Source of the DNA: Halorhabdus tiamatea SARL4B
GTDB lineage: Archaea; Halobacteriota; Halobacteria; Halobacteriales; Haloarculaceae
DNA length: 64,000 nt
NCBI RefSeq assembly: GCF_000470655.1
Contig: NC_021921.1
Coordinates: 558,001-622,000, forward strand
Direction: 5' to 3'
Below the pieces are notes generated by a model. The model made no database searches and was not told the origin of the DNA. It was given only the letters and a program-made list of their open reading frames with translations. A program made the translations under genes and the position numbers. Positions 7,814-16,490 of this stretch are shown here, one piece after another (the first letter of the stretch is position 1; every line of letters starts with the position of its first letter).

Positions 7814-8956
7814 TCACCCGCGAGTGCGAAAGAGCAGGCGCGTCCCGGCGTACGCACCCAGGACGATCCCCGCGCTGGCGAGGAGTCCGTGGGCGCTCAA
7901 CGAGGCGACGCCAGTGTAGAGGTTCGTCACGTTACACCCAGGTGCGAGATTTGCGCCGACACCCATCAGGACGCCGCCGGCGACGGGCGCGACGCCGGCC
8001 GAGCGTGTCGGCGGCGTGAGTTCGAAGTCACCACTCACGAGTGCCGCGAGGGCGGCTCCGAGGAGAAAGCCCACGAGCACGCCCATCCCCGGTGAGACGT
8101 GCCCGAGAAAGGCAGCTTCGAAACCGGGCACGGCAGCCAGCAGCACAGGACTCGCGGTGCCGACCCCGAAGGCGATCCAGTCCTCCAGCGGGCCGGAGAC
8201 GGTCCAGACGCCCGAGACGCCGATCCAGAACGTCGCCGTGAGCGCGATTCCGATTCCACAGGTCCGGGGATCCCACGGCCGACGGAGCGCACGGCCGACG
8301 TCGATCCCTGATCGGCGAGCGCCGAGGTACTGCCGCGAGCCCTCGAAGAGCCCTCGCAAGCCGACGCGGAGAGATTCCAACAGTCCAGCGATGGGTCCCT
8401 CGTCCTCGTCGACCGAGCCGTCGAATTGGCGCTTCGTGGATCCAGCGAGGAACGCATACGCGACTGCGACGACGGCGACGAAGACCACAGCCACGGCAGG
8501 GGCGGGGACGGGAAGTGCGAACGCCGTGGTGCCAGTCCCGAGCCACAGCGGCGTGAAGTACAGCTCCCCGAGCCAGGGGTGAGCCAGGCCGGTGAGGAGA
8601 ACGCCCACGACGACGCCACCCAGGACGAGGCCGTACTGGCCGCTCCCGCTGGCGACCCGCCAGAGCGTGCTTGTCAGGCAGGCTCCCGCCAGAATCATCC
8701 CGACGCCGAAGATCGCACCGCCGATCAACCCGTAGAGTCCCCAGGGAGGCAGCCAAAAGCCCGCCTCGCCACCGACGAGGTACGCCCCGCTCCAGGAGAG
8801 TGTGGTGAGTAGCGTGGCGAGGACGATGCCGCCGCCGACCCGCGAGGATCGAAACAGGAAGAAGTCCGACAGGGCGCTCGCATAGCAGATCCGCCCCTTC
8901 TGGAAGAAGACGCCGAACCCGACGCCGGCCACCACTGCGAGGCCAATCTCACTCAT
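7814..8956 (-). CDS. YeeE/YedE-family (sulphur-compound) transporter
   Basis: A 380-residue polytopic membrane protein of the YeeE/YedE (DUF395, sulphur transport) family; bacterial TsuA members import thiosulfate through a path of conserved cysteines. Cysteines in equivalent contexts are seen at Cys24 (KGRICYAS), Cys92 (AGACLTSTLWR) and Cys341 (APGCNVTN). About ten membrane segments are predicted, with a charged loop near residues 180-220. Its start overlaps the end of the upstream cupredoxin gene by 8 bp, so the two are one operon. Substrate is inferred from the family only. Confidence 0.85.
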   Translation of the reverse strand: MSEIGLAVVAGVGFGVFFQKGRICYASALSDFFLFRSSRVGGGIVLATLLTTLSWSGAYLVGGEAGFWLPPWGLYGLIGGAIFGVGMILAGACLTSTLWRVASGSGQYGLVLGGVVVGVLLTGLAHPWLGELYFTPLWLGTGTTAFALPVPAPAVAVVFVAVVAVAYAFLAGSTKRQFDGSVDEDEGPIAGLLESLRVGLRGLFEGSRQYLGARRSGIDVGRALRRPWDPRTCGIGIALTATFWIGVSGVWTVSGPLEDWIAFGVGTASPVLLAAVPGFEAAFLGHVSPGMGVLVGFLLGAALAALVSGDFELTPPTRSAGVAPVAGGVLMGVGANLAPGCNVTNLYTGVASLSAHGLLASAGIVLGAYAGTRLLFRTRG

Positions 8957-9362
8957 CGGCGAGGCTACAGCCGCCCATCACGTTCTCGGGGACGGCCTCG
9001 ACGTCGAGTACGCCCTCGCCGTCACACTCGACCGTGTACGTGTCCGGCTTCTCGGGCATCGTCACCGTCCGGGAGGCCGTCTCGCCCGCCGGAACGCGGA
9101 CCTCGAAGTCGGCGAAGTCCCCTCGCACGACGTGTTCCCGGTCGTCCGCATTTTCGAAGACGAGTGTGGCCTCCTGGCCCGTCGCGGCGTCCAGCGAGTC
9201 CGGGGTGAACTCGCCCTCGCGAATCGAGACGGTCGCCAGCCGATCCGCGTCGGTAGTGGTCGCCTCACTCCCGTCGGACGCGCCGAGGCAGCCACCGACT
9301 GCCGAACAGAGCCCGATCCCCACAACGCCGAGAAATCGCCGTCGATACAGTGACGCCGGCAT
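8949..9362 (-). CDS. Exported cupredoxin-like lipoprotein
   Basis: A 137-residue secreted protein. The N-terminus has a twin-arginine-like RRRF followed by a hydrophobic stretch and a lipobox ending at Cys25 (GGCLGAS), so it is probably Tat-exported and lipid-anchored. The mature part is a cupredoxin fold with His76 (EHVVRG) and Cys112 (TVECDGEG). The usual C-x-x-H-x-x-x-M copper loop is not clearly present, so copper binding is uncertain. It overlaps the YeeE gene by 8 bp, which suggests a joint role with that transporter at the cell surface (inference). It faces the DUF2342 gene across a 139-bp divergent promoter region. Confidence 0.75.
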   Translation of the reverse strand: MPASLYRRRFLGVVGIGLCSAVGGCLGASDGSEATTTDADRLATVSIREGEFTPDSLDAATGQEATLVFENADDREHVVRGDFADFEVRVPAGETASRTVTMPEKPDTYTVECDGEGVLDVEAVPENVMGGCSLADE

Positions 9363-9501
9363 AACGGGAGAATATTGCCGTGACTCGACTATAATCGTTA
9401 CGACGAGCGCGTGAGCCGGGGACGAAGAGACACCAAATACGCGAACGAGCGTCGACGTCCCCGAGGGGAAACCCTATCTTCGGCGGTCGGTTACGGGCGG
9501 T

Positions 9502-10449
9502 ATGAACCTCTTCGACGGGGTCCAGGCAATCACGAACGCCTCGGGAACGGGGCCGATCGACTGGGACGCGGCCGCCGAGGCGGCGACCGCCGCGACTGAC
9601 CCCGGGTCACTCACACTCTCTGCGGAGGAACGCGAGGCCTACGCCGCGGACGTCCGGGCAGCCAGGGAGGCGGTCGGGACGGCCGCGGCGGTCGACGTCG
9701 AGCTTCCGGATTCGGTCCGGATCTTCGACCGCCATCACTGGATCGAGGCCAACGTCGGGACGTTCGAGCGCGTGATGGGGCCGGTCGAGACCCGCACGGA
9801 CACGATTCCGGGGATCGCTCGCACGCTGAACACCGGGACGATGGCCGTGACGCTCGGCTTCCTCGGCCGGAACGTCCTCGGCCAGTACGATCCCGTCTTG
9901 CTCGCAGAGGATCCCCACGAGCTGTACTTCGTCCATCCGAACATCGTCGCCGTCGCCGACGAACTCGGCGTCCCCCTGGCGCGGTTCCGGCGCTGGATCG
10001 CCTTTCACGAGGTGACCCACGCCGCGGAGTTCGGTGCCGCCCCCTGGTTGCCCGAGTACCTCGAATCGAGGCTGGAGGGGGCCGTCGCCAACCTCGCCGA
10101 CGGAACACTGGATCAGGAGGCCTTCCGGGACCTCGACGCCGCGATGACCGCAGTCGAGGGGTACGCCGAACTCCTGATGGACGAAGCCTTCGACCGTCCG
10201 TACGCGGACCTCCGGGACGCCCTCGATCGCCGACGACAGAATCGCGGCCCGATCGCCGACGCGATCGGTCGGTTGCTCGGCCTGGGACTGAAACGCCGCC
10301 AGTACGAGCGTGGAAAGGCCTTCTTCGAGGCCGTCGCCGCTGAGCGGGGGATCGAGGGGGCCGGCGCTGTCTGGGAAGCGCCGACGAACCTCCCCACCGG
10401 CGACGAACTCGACACGCCGACGGAGTGGCTCGATCGGGTCGATCCGTAA
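9502..10449 (+). CDS. DUF2342 zinc-dependent metalloprotease-like protein
   Basis: A 315-residue protein of the DUF2342 family, described in databases as putative zincin hydrolases or 'coenzyme F420 biosynthesis-associated'. The zinc motif HEVTHAAEF is present with His169, Glu170 and His173; a Glu/Asp third ligand cannot be assigned by eye. The family is shared by actinobacteria and haloarchaea, both F420 users. cofD elsewhere in this window agrees with F420 use, but a functional link is not shown here. It is a lone gene in a predicted gluzincin fold with no signal peptide or membrane helix. Confidence 0.8.
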   Translation: MNLFDGVQAITNASGTGPIDWDAAAEAATAATDPGSLTLSAEEREAYAADVRAAREAVGTAAAVDVELPDSVRIFDRHHWIEANVGTFERVMGPVETRTDTIPGIARTLNTGTMAVTLGFLGRNVLGQYDPVLLAEDPHELYFVHPNIVAVADELGVPLARFRRWIAFHEVTHAAEFGAAPWLPEYLESRLEGAVANLADGTLDQEAFRDLDAAMTAVEGYAELLMDEAFDRPYADLRDALDRRRQNRGPIADAIGRLLGLGLKRRQYERGKAFFEAVAAERGIEGAGAVWEAPTNLPTGDELDTPTEWLDRVDP

Positions 10450-10473
10450 GGCGATGACCGGCGGGGCGACCAC

Positions 10474-10590
10474 TCAATAGAGGTCCTCGCCGATCCCGCC
10501 CGCGCGGTCGCCGCCGACGGCGCGCCAGTCCGGGTCACGGTCGTTCTCGACGACGCCCCCCAGAATGTCCTGCCAGTCTCGAACGCGCAT
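10474..10590 (-). CDS. Possible 38-residue protein (RDWQDIL... type)
   Basis: A short minus-strand frame starts MRVRDWQDILGGVVENDRDP and ends IGEDLY before TGA. It resembles the N-terminal part of a longer haloarchaeal protein I recall near MIP18-type genes, in which the chain continues after GEDLY. If that memory is right, this copy is truncated at 38 residues. Codon usage and acidity fit a real gene. It lies 99 bp downstream of the MIP18-like gene on the same strand. Function is unknown, and the evidence is composition and resemblance only. Confidence 0.45.
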   Translation of the reverse strand: MRVRDWQDILGGVVENDRDPDWRAVGGDRAGGIGEDLY

Positions 10591-10689
10591 ACCGTTCGTT
10601 GGATCGGAGTCAGAAGCAACGTGACGATCTGAACCGTCCGAACGCGCTCGTGAACCGCCCGCAACGACACAGGTCGAGAGACGTCGACC

Positions 10690-11001
10690 TCAAAACGAGA
10701 TTCCCATCGCGCGAAGTTTCTGTTGGCCGGCGTCGGTCGCCTCCTCGGGCGACCACGGCGGGTCCCAGGTCGGATTGACCTGGACTTTCTCGACACCGTC
10801 GACGCCCGCGATGGTGTCGGTGACTTTCTCGAAGATCTGATCGGCGATCGGACACCCCATGCTGGTGAGCGTCATCTCGACTTCGACGTGTCCGTCGTCG
10901 ATCGAGACGTCATAGACCAACCCCAGGTCGACGACGTTGACCGGGATCTCCGGATCGTAGACGTCGCGCAATGCGTCTCTGACGTCCGCTTCGGTGACCA
11001 T
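10690..11001 (-). CDS. MIP18/DUF59-family metal-sulfur cluster assembly factor
   Basis: A 103-residue protein of the MIP18 (DUF59, PaaD/SufT-like) family, which helps deliver Fe-S clusters to apo-proteins. The signature DPEIPVNVVDLGLVY lies at 16-30 and the conserved reactive Cys is Cys50 in TSMGCPIADQ. A PaaD-like C-terminal WDPPW motif follows at about 79-83. A TATA-like AATATTTTT on the minus strand at about 11027-11037 sits at promoter distance from the ATG, consistent with a leaderless or very short-leader transcript. It is not linked to a phenylacetate operon here, so a general Fe-S role is more likely (inference). Confidence 0.9.
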   Translation of the reverse strand: MVTEADVRDALRDVYDPEIPVNVVDLGLVYDVSIDDGHVEVEMTLTSMGCPIADQIFEKVTDTIAGVDGVEKVQVNPTWDPPWSPEEATDAGQQKLRAMGISF

Positions 11002-11144
11002 CTCGAAGACCCTAGGCGACTATCGCCGAAAAATATTGCGACAACGAAACCCGCCAGAAGACGTCGATCTCGCCCGGGGAAATATCGCCTCGAAGATCCG
11101 AGACCAGCCACCCAGTGACGCGACAGAGAACAACCGACCCGTCG

Positions 11145-11642
11145 TCACTGCATCGAGGCGAGCTTGCCGATGTGGACGAGACTCAACAGGTGATCGTCGA
11201 TGGTGAGGTCGCCGTCGGCGGACCGCTCCTCGAGCCCGAGCAGGTAGTCCTCGAGGTCGTCGCCGACCGCCTCGGTGATCCACTCGACCTCGACGTAGTA
11301 GTCGATGGCCTCGTTCGCGCCCCGAAAGCCAGCCTTCTCGAGGAGATACGACAGCCACTCGAAGACGATGAGTTCGCCCGCGTACGTCTCTGGCAGTCCC
11401 TCGAGGTACGGTTTCTCGGGGTCGCCACCGGCCATGCTTTCGAGGGGCAACAACTGGCGATACAGCTGTGAACGGTACGCGTCGTCACCGAGGACGTCAC
11501 CGCTCAGGCCCCCAGCGTCGAAGTCAGGGGCCGACGGCGAGTCCTCGTCGTCCTCGTCACCGACTGGAATCGTGGCTCCGCCGCGTTCACGGGCCATCTT
11601 CCGGAGTTCGTCGAGGTCGTAATCCCGGGGGTTGATCGACAT
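11145..11642 (-). CDS. FlaD/E-type archaellum accessory protein
   Basis: A 165-residue acidic protein whose second half is the FlaD/E domain of archaellum accessory proteins (KPYLEGLPETYAGELIVFEWL about 90-112, then a helical tail). In euryarchaea FlaC/D/E proteins form the cytoplasmic ring that links the archaellum motor to the chemotaxis system. The start was set at MSINPRDYDL (11640-11642), the usual N-terminus of such haloarchaeal proteins; an upstream GTG-type start would add eight residues. It is divergent from the ParA-CheW operon, which strengthens a link to motility or taxis. No other archaellum gene is in the window. Confidence 0.78.
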   Translation of the reverse strand: MSINPRDYDLDELRKMARERGGATIPVGDEDDEDSPSAPDFDAGGLSGDVLGDDAYRSQLYRQLLPLESMAGGDPEKPYLEGLPETYAGELIVFEWLSYLLEKAGFRGANEAIDYYVEVEWITEAVGDDLEDYLLGLEERSADGDLTIDDHLLSLVHIGKLASMQ

Positions 11643-11802
11643 AGGTTCTGATACTCCTACGTTCACACTACTCTATGTTAAATCTTGCAGTGCGGTCGGA
11701 CACACGTCAGACGGCCCGAGCGCCCACAGAACCGACGACAGCACGAGCTGAGAACCAGGCGACAGCGCTGCCGCTGATTTCAGCATTTGATACCCGCGAG
11801 CG

Positions 11803-11810
11803 TATTTTTA
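11803..11810 (+). promoter_or_regulatory. TATA-like box of the ParA-CheW operon
   Basis: TATTTTTA at 11803-11810 is the only AT-rich octamer in this GC-rich interval. It lies 35-42 nt before the ParA start, which predicts initiation near 11832 and a leader of about a dozen nucleotides. An ATG at 11832 opens a different frame that has no homology, so it was not used. Confidence 0.5.
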
Positions 11811-11844
11811 TTAGCTGTCGAACCCGACCGTATGGCAACTGACG

Positions 11845-12756
11845 ATGAGCAGCGACACAGCGGCCCGGCCGGCCACCCTTTGCGTCACCAACGCGAAAGG
11901 CGGGACGGGCAAGACGACGATCGCGATCAACGTCGCCGGGGCACTCAACGAGCGGGGCCAGGACGTCCTGTTCGTGGACATGGATCCCCAGGGCAACGCC
12001 ACCGAAGGACTCGGACTCCTCGACGCCTACGACGCCGAGCCGCCGACCCTGTTCGACGTCCTGACCGACCGCGACCAGCGGGGCGCGATCGACGACCTGA
12101 TCGTCTCCCACGAGGAGATGGATATCGTCCCGAGCAGCGTCGACCTCCTGCAGGCCGAACACGAACTCACGATCGCCGACCTCATGGCGTGGGCGAAAAC
12201 TGATCCCAGCGTCGATATCGATCCGGCAGCACTCTCGTCGCTCGCGATCAACGTCACGCCAGAGACCGTTACCGGCGATCACGCCATGGACTTGCTCGAT
12301 CGGGCGCTTGCGGAACTCGAGGGTGAGTACGACGTCGTCATCATCGATTCACCACCCTTCTACGGGAAACTGACCGACACAGCGATTTACGCGGCCAGAA
12401 GCGTCCTCGTGCCGGCCCTGACCGAGGCGAGTTCCGAGCGAGCCATCGAGTTGCTCGTCGACCAGATCGCCGCACTAGAGTCACAGGTCGACATCGAAGT
12501 GGATACGGTCGGCGTCGTCGCCAACCGCGTCGAGCAGACCAACGAGGACGCGGCCATGCTCGAGTGGCTTGGGACGGTCTTCGACGAGTATCCGGTCTGG
12601 GAAGTCCGCAAGCGGGTCGCCCTCCAGCGAGCCTTCTCGGCCGGCACATCTATTTTCGCCGCCGAGCAACCAGTAGACATGGAATCGGTCTTTCTCGACA
12701 TCGCCGAAGAAATCGAAACGCAGTTCGGCGTCCAACACACCGAGGTGACAGCATGA
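11845..12756 (+). CDS. ParA/MinD-type P-loop ATPase coupled to a CheW gene
   Basis: A 303-residue deviant-Walker-A ATPase. The P-loop is KGGTGKTT at 18-25, followed by VDMDPQGNA at about 45-52 and a switch II IIDSPP near 165. Such ATPases position chromosomes, plasmids or protein arrays by nucleotide-dependent dimerisation. The stop overlaps the CheW-domain gene in ATGA, so the two products are made together. That pairing, rather than a ParB gene or parS sites, suggests it positions chemosensory arrays as bacterial ParC does (inference). It lacks the long C-terminal extension of haloarchaeal MinD4. Confidence 0.85.
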   Translation: MSSDTAARPATLCVTNAKGGTGKTTIAINVAGALNERGQDVLFVDMDPQGNATEGLGLLDAYDAEPPTLFDVLTDRDQRGAIDDLIVSHEEMDIVPSSVDLLQAEHELTIADLMAWAKTDPSVDIDPAALSSLAINVTPETVTGDHAMDLLDRALAELEGEYDVVIIDSPPFYGKLTDTAIYAARSVLVPALTEASSERAIELLVDQIAALESQVDIEVDTVGVVANRVEQTNEDAAMLEWLGTVFDEYPVWEVRKRVALQRAFSAGTSIFAAEQPVDMESVFLDIAEEIETQFGVQHTEVTA

Positions 12757-13736
12757 GCGACGACGAGCGAATGGACAGAGCCGAACGCATCAGACAACTC
12801 CGCCAGGGTCGTCGTGGCGGAGAGTCCGAGGACGGGCCCGACGACGCGAACCGGTCGTCGTCCACGGAGCAGGCCGACGACGGGACCGCCAAAGCGGTCG
12901 ACGGCGAACAGCCGGAACCAGACTCGACAACAAACGACGAGGAATCGTCAGCCGACGAAACCGACCCCGAAGCGTCGGCCACTGCGAGCGACGGAACCGA
13001 CGGCGCGACGCCCAAAGCGTCGACGCCTGAGGACGACGTATCGACGGATACCGGAGACGAGAGCGAGGGAAGCGCCCTGAGCGACGGTGACGATACCGAG
13101 ACAGCCGAAGGCAGCGACGGCGAACCGCGCGAGGACGACGAGGCACTCTCAGCGGCCCAGGCAGCGGCTCAGGCGGCCGCCGAATTCGAGGGAGAGAACG
13201 TCGCCGAGATAGATTCGGGCGAGAACGGCGAAACGGACGCGGAAACAACCGGGGAAACGGCCGCACCAGCGGGCGCGACGATCGCCGGGGCCGAGGTCGA
13301 GGAGACGACGGACGAAGAAACCCGCGTCCTGGAATTCCGACTGGGCGAGGAGCGCTACTGTCTCGACATCGAGTACGTGGAGGAGATCGTCCGCGAGGAG
13401 ACCGTCACGCGTGTTCCAAATACGCCCGAGTACGTCGAGGGAGTCGTCGACCTTCGCGGACAGATCACGACGATCCTCGATCCGAAAATCGCCGCTGACA
13501 TCGAAGCCGAAAACGGCGACCGGCTCATCGTGGTTTTCGATTCCGAGACGTTCGAGGACTACGGCGAGATCGGGTGGTCCGTCGACGCCGTCGATCAGGT
13601 GTCGTTGATCGCCGAGGCCGACGTCAAGGAACCGCCGATGGACGAATCGTACATCAACGGCGTCATCGAACGCGGCGAGGACTTCGTCATCTGGACGACG
13701 CCCGATCTGGCGCTTGACGTCACCGAGGAGGAGTAA
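12753..13736 (+). CDS. CheW-domain protein with long acidic disordered N-terminus
   Basis: A 327-residue protein. Residues 1-185 are a low-complexity, strongly acidic, Ser/Thr/Glu/Asp-rich segment with an Ala-Gln-rich patch (about 131-143). Residues about 190-325 form a CheW domain (LEFRLGEERYCLDIEYVEEI, then VDLRGQITTILDP), the adaptor fold that links chemoreceptors to CheA. Normal CheW is about 150 residues. The start overlaps the ParA stop by 4 bp. The layout resembles bacterial ParP, where a disordered N-terminus binds ParC and a CheW-like domain docks to the array. The 3' end overlaps the convergent oxidoreductase gene by 17 bp. Confidence 0.85.
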   Translation: MSDDERMDRAERIRQLRQGRRGGESEDGPDDANRSSSTEQADDGTAKAVDGEQPEPDSTTNDEESSADETDPEASATASDGTDGATPKASTPEDDVSTDTGDESEGSALSDGDDTETAEGSDGEPREDDEALSAAQAAAQAAAEFEGENVAEIDSGENGETDAETTGETAAPAGATIAGAEVEETTDEETRVLEFRLGEERYCLDIEYVEEIVREETVTRVPNTPEYVEGVVDLRGQITTILDPKIAADIEAENGDRLIVVFDSETFEDYGEIGWSVDAVDQVSLIAEADVKEPPMDESYINGVIERGEDFVIWTTPDLALDVTEEE

Positions 13737-14883
13737 CGTCGACCGCATCGGGCGTGACCGTGTCTCGAACGTGAGCGACAGCGTCTTCGACGGCACCGAC
13801 ACTGGTCAAATAGCCGACTCCGACAGCCGTTTTGGCTGCCATCGCCGCCCCGCCACGCAGGATTTTCGGGCCGACCCGGGCGACGGCGTCGTCGCCGACG
13901 CTGACGAGCCAGCCAGTCTCGTCGTGACGGTAGCGGTCGAGTCGCGGTTCGAAGCCGCCGTTTTCCCGACGATGTTCGACCACGCGAGTGACGTTCGTCG
14001 CTGTGACACCGGCCTGGCGGATCGCTGCGTGGGCCGTCGGCGGGACTCGCGTGCCGTTTTCGTCGACGATCCGAACAGTGTCACCCAGCGCAAACGCGTT
14101 CGCATCCAGTCGAAGCGTCGCCGGCACCGTGGGTCGGTCGCCACCCTGGGCCGCTGGCCCTCGAATCCCACCAGCCCAGACGAGCTGGTCGTAGGGAATT
14201 GGTTCGCCGTCTGTCACGGTGACGGTGTCCTGGCTCGCGCCGGTGATCGTCGTCGACGTCCGAACGTCGACGTCGGCTGCCTCGAGCGCGTCGGCGACGG
14301 CGTGCTGTAAGCGCTCGTCGTACCCCGGCGGGACGGCGTCGGCCTGTTCGAGAAGCGTCACGTCGACGGACTCACTCGCGTCACGCTCGCGGGCGAGCGC
14401 GGCAAGTTCGCCCGCCGTCTGGATGCCAGTGAGTCCAGCGCCACCGACGACGACGCGACCACCGTCTTCCAGCATGTCCTCGAACGCGGCCCGAATCGTC
14501 GCGACGTCGGCCGGTCGATGAAGCGGGGTGGCGTGTTCGGCCACACCCTCGAGGTCGTAGAACTCGGGGTCAGCCCCGAGTGTGACGACGCCGATGTCAT
14601 ACGAGAGCGACTCACCGTCGGCGAGCGTGGCGATAGCTCGCTCGTGATCGAGAGTTTCGACGCGGGCCTCCCGAATCGTCGCCCGATCGAGGAGCAATCC
14701 GAGCGGCAAGCGGACGTGATCGAGTTCGTCCGGAAAGCGGATCCCCCGGTGGAGGAGGTGCCGGACGACGTGTTCGCCCGACTCGTCGACGACGACCAAC
14801 TCGACGTCGTCGGGAAGCGATCGTTCGAGCCGTCGGGCGACACCCAGACCGGCGTATCCCGCACCGAAGATGGCAACGCGCAT
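13720..14883 (-). CDS. FAD-dependent NADH dehydrogenase-like oxidoreductase
   Basis: A 387-residue pyridine nucleotide-disulfide-type flavoprotein of the NDH-2/Ndh-like class. The FAD-binding Rossmann motif GAGYAGLG is at 7-14. The NAD(P)H-binding motif VVVGGAGLTGIQTAGELA is near 153-170, and the second FAD contact FALGD follows near 285. It could pass electrons from NADH to menaquinone as a single-subunit dehydrogenase. That would complement the nuo-type complex in this window, which lacks an NADH module (inference). No redox-active CxxC pair is seen, which argues against a disulfide reductase. Its 3' end overlaps the CheW gene by 17 bp, convergent. Confidence 0.82.
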   Translation of the reverse strand: MRVAIFGAGYAGLGVARRLERSLPDDVELVVVDESGEHVVRHLLHRGIRFPDELDHVRLPLGLLLDRATIREARVETLDHERAIATLADGESLSYDIGVVTLGADPEFYDLEGVAEHATPLHRPADVATIRAAFEDMLEDGGRVVVGGAGLTGIQTAGELAALARERDASESVDVTLLEQADAVPPGYDERLQHAVADALEAADVDVRTSTTITGASQDTVTVTDGEPIPYDQLVWAGGIRGPAAQGGDRPTVPATLRLDANAFALGDTVRIVDENGTRVPPTAHAAIRQAGVTATNVTRVVEHRRENGGFEPRLDRYRHDETGWLVSVGDDAVARVGPKILRGGAAMAAKTAVGVGYLTSVGAVEDAVAHVRDTVTPDAVDVTPPR

Positions 14884-14934
14884 ACGATCCGTTAGTGCGC
14901 CAACAGCCTAAAGGCACGGACGGGCCGAAAATGG

Positions 14935-15906
14935 CTAGAACAGGGCTTCGTCGGACTCCAGGACGCGGGCAGGCCCACCGACCTGCCAGGTGAGCGTCTC
15001 GATTCCGAGTGCTTCGATCGCCGACTCGACGCGGTCGACGTACTCCGCCGTCGTATTGACGTAGATGCTCGCGCCGGTATCGCCGGAGAAATACACGGGA
15101 ACGCCATCCGCCCGGAGATCCCGCACGGTCTCGAAGACCTCGAGGCTCTCGGGTTGCCAGTAGACCCACCCGCTGGGCCCGGTCATCGTCGTCGCCGCCA
15201 GCGAGAGCGTGTCGTGTTCGGCGATCTCGAACGTCCGCTCGAAGTCGCCGCGGCCGAGCGCGTCGCGCATGTCCGCGAGTTGCTCGTGGACGTGGGCGAG
15301 TCGTCCCTCGAACATGTGGCTGTCTTCGGCCTCCGCGTGGGCCGCCTCGGTCTCCTTGTAGGCGGGGATGACCGCGCCGACGATCCGAACGTCGTCCTCG
15401 AAGTCGACGTCGAGTCGCCGAGAACGGCAGTCCCGATCGTTGCTGCCCGCCCGCAGATCCGAAAAGCCGCCCGTGACCGCCCGCGCCGCCGAGGTCGAAC
15501 CACGGCGAGCGATCGTCGATATTTCCGGACGAGAGAGGTCCAACCCGGCAGCCTCGGCCAGTGCCATCGCCAGCGCCGCGAATCCAGACGCCGAGGAGCC
15601 AAACCCGACGTTCGTCGGGAAGTTGTTCTCGCTCTCGACTCGGACTCGATCCTCGATCCCGGCCCGCTCGCGGACGTGGTCGACGACGGTCCGGATGCGC
15701 TCGGCCCCGCGCCCGTCGACGCGATCGCCGTCGATTTGGTAGACGTCCTCGTCACGGTCGGGTTCGAAGGCGACGGTCGTCGTGGAGTTACTCGGCGCGG
15801 TGCAGAGGCTGATCGAGTCGTGATACGGCGTCCGGAGGTCGGGGTCGCGTATCCCGTGGTACTTCACCAGCCCCTGGATCGGGTGGGCCGTCGCTGTCGC
15901 TTGCAT
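14935..15906 (-). CDS. mvaD: (Di)phosphomevalonate decarboxylase
   Basis: A GHMP-superfamily decarboxylase of the archaeal mevalonate pathway, which supplies isopentenyl units for ether lipids and carotenoids. Haloarchaeal members have been characterised as phosphomevalonate decarboxylase. It has 323 residues. The GHMP glycine-rich loop NVGFGSSASGFAALA lies near 102-116, and the conserved Asp is in FSGDTGASIY near 277. The start was set at MQATATAHPIQ (15904-15906), the normal N-terminus; an in-frame upstream codon at 15930 adds eight residues without homology. It is a single gene; no other mevalonate gene is nearby. Confidence 0.92.
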   Translation of the reverse strand: MQATATAHPIQGLVKYHGIRDPDLRTPYHDSISLCTAPSNSTTTVAFEPDRDEDVYQIDGDRVDGRGAERIRTVVDHVRERAGIEDRVRVESENNFPTNVGFGSSASGFAALAMALAEAAGLDLSRPEISTIARRGSTSAARAVTGGFSDLRAGSNDRDCRSRRLDVDFEDDVRIVGAVIPAYKETEAAHAEAEDSHMFEGRLAHVHEQLADMRDALGRGDFERTFEIAEHDTLSLAATTMTGPSGWVYWQPESLEVFETVRDLRADGVPVYFSGDTGASIYVNTTAEYVDRVESAIEALGIETLTWQVGGPARVLESDEALF

Positions 15907-16001
15907 ACCTGGTGGTACAGTGGGTCGCACTTAGATGCCGCGTAATCGGAAACCCCGTCCAGCGCTACGGCTCGATGTATACAGGACCGATCATGTCTCG
16001 T

Positions 16002-16490
16002 TCAATCACCAAGTTCCTGTAATTTCCGCTGGACCTGCGCGTAGACGTTCGGATCGAGGTTCATCCCTGCGTCGACGAGATCGTACAGGATATCGACCGC
16101 TTCTGTGGCGGACAGCGCCCCCGATTTCGCACCGTGGAGCAACAACGTTGTCACCCACCAGCACTCGACGCCGTGACTCCTGGCCACCTCGATCAGCGCC
16201 ATATCGTTCCCAAGAAGGATCGCCTCGTCGTCTGCAGCCATCAGTATCACCGAGGCGTCCGCGACAGCGATCCCTTCGAGCGTCGCCACCTCCTCGGATT
16301 GGGGCGGTGTCTCGACGACTTCGACCCCTTTGAGAAAATGCTGAAGCGATGCCGTCCCGGGTTTTCCCTCGACAAGTACCTCGTCTCTCACTGCGTCTGT
16401 CGTCCGGACTGTCTCGAAGGTCGTCTCGACGAGGCCGAGTCTCCCAACCCACGAGAGCGGAATCAGAGCGGAAGAATCGACAACGACCAT
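16002..16490 (-). CDS. PIN-like (DUF3368) putative toxin
   Basis: A 162-residue PIN-fold protein of the DUF3368 group, a VapC-like family of presumed RNases. The N-terminal Asp5 (MVVVDSSALI) is followed by other acidic positions (DASVILMAAD about 79-88, LLGNDMALIEVA about 93-104), the usual metal-binding scaffold. Its ATG shares one base with the upstream UPF0175-type gene (TGATG), a layout typical of type II toxin-antitoxin operons with the antitoxin first. It is likely toxic alone (inference). It was acquired next to mvaD and nuoN, both core genes. Confidence 0.82.
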   Translation of the reverse strand: MVVVDSSALIPLSWVGRLGLVETTFETVRTTDAVRDEVLVEGKPGTASLQHFLKGVEVVETPPQSEEVATLEGIAVADASVILMAADDEAILLGNDMALIEVARSHGVECWWVTTLLLHGAKSGALSATEAVDILYDLVDAGMNLDPNVYAQVQRKLQELGD

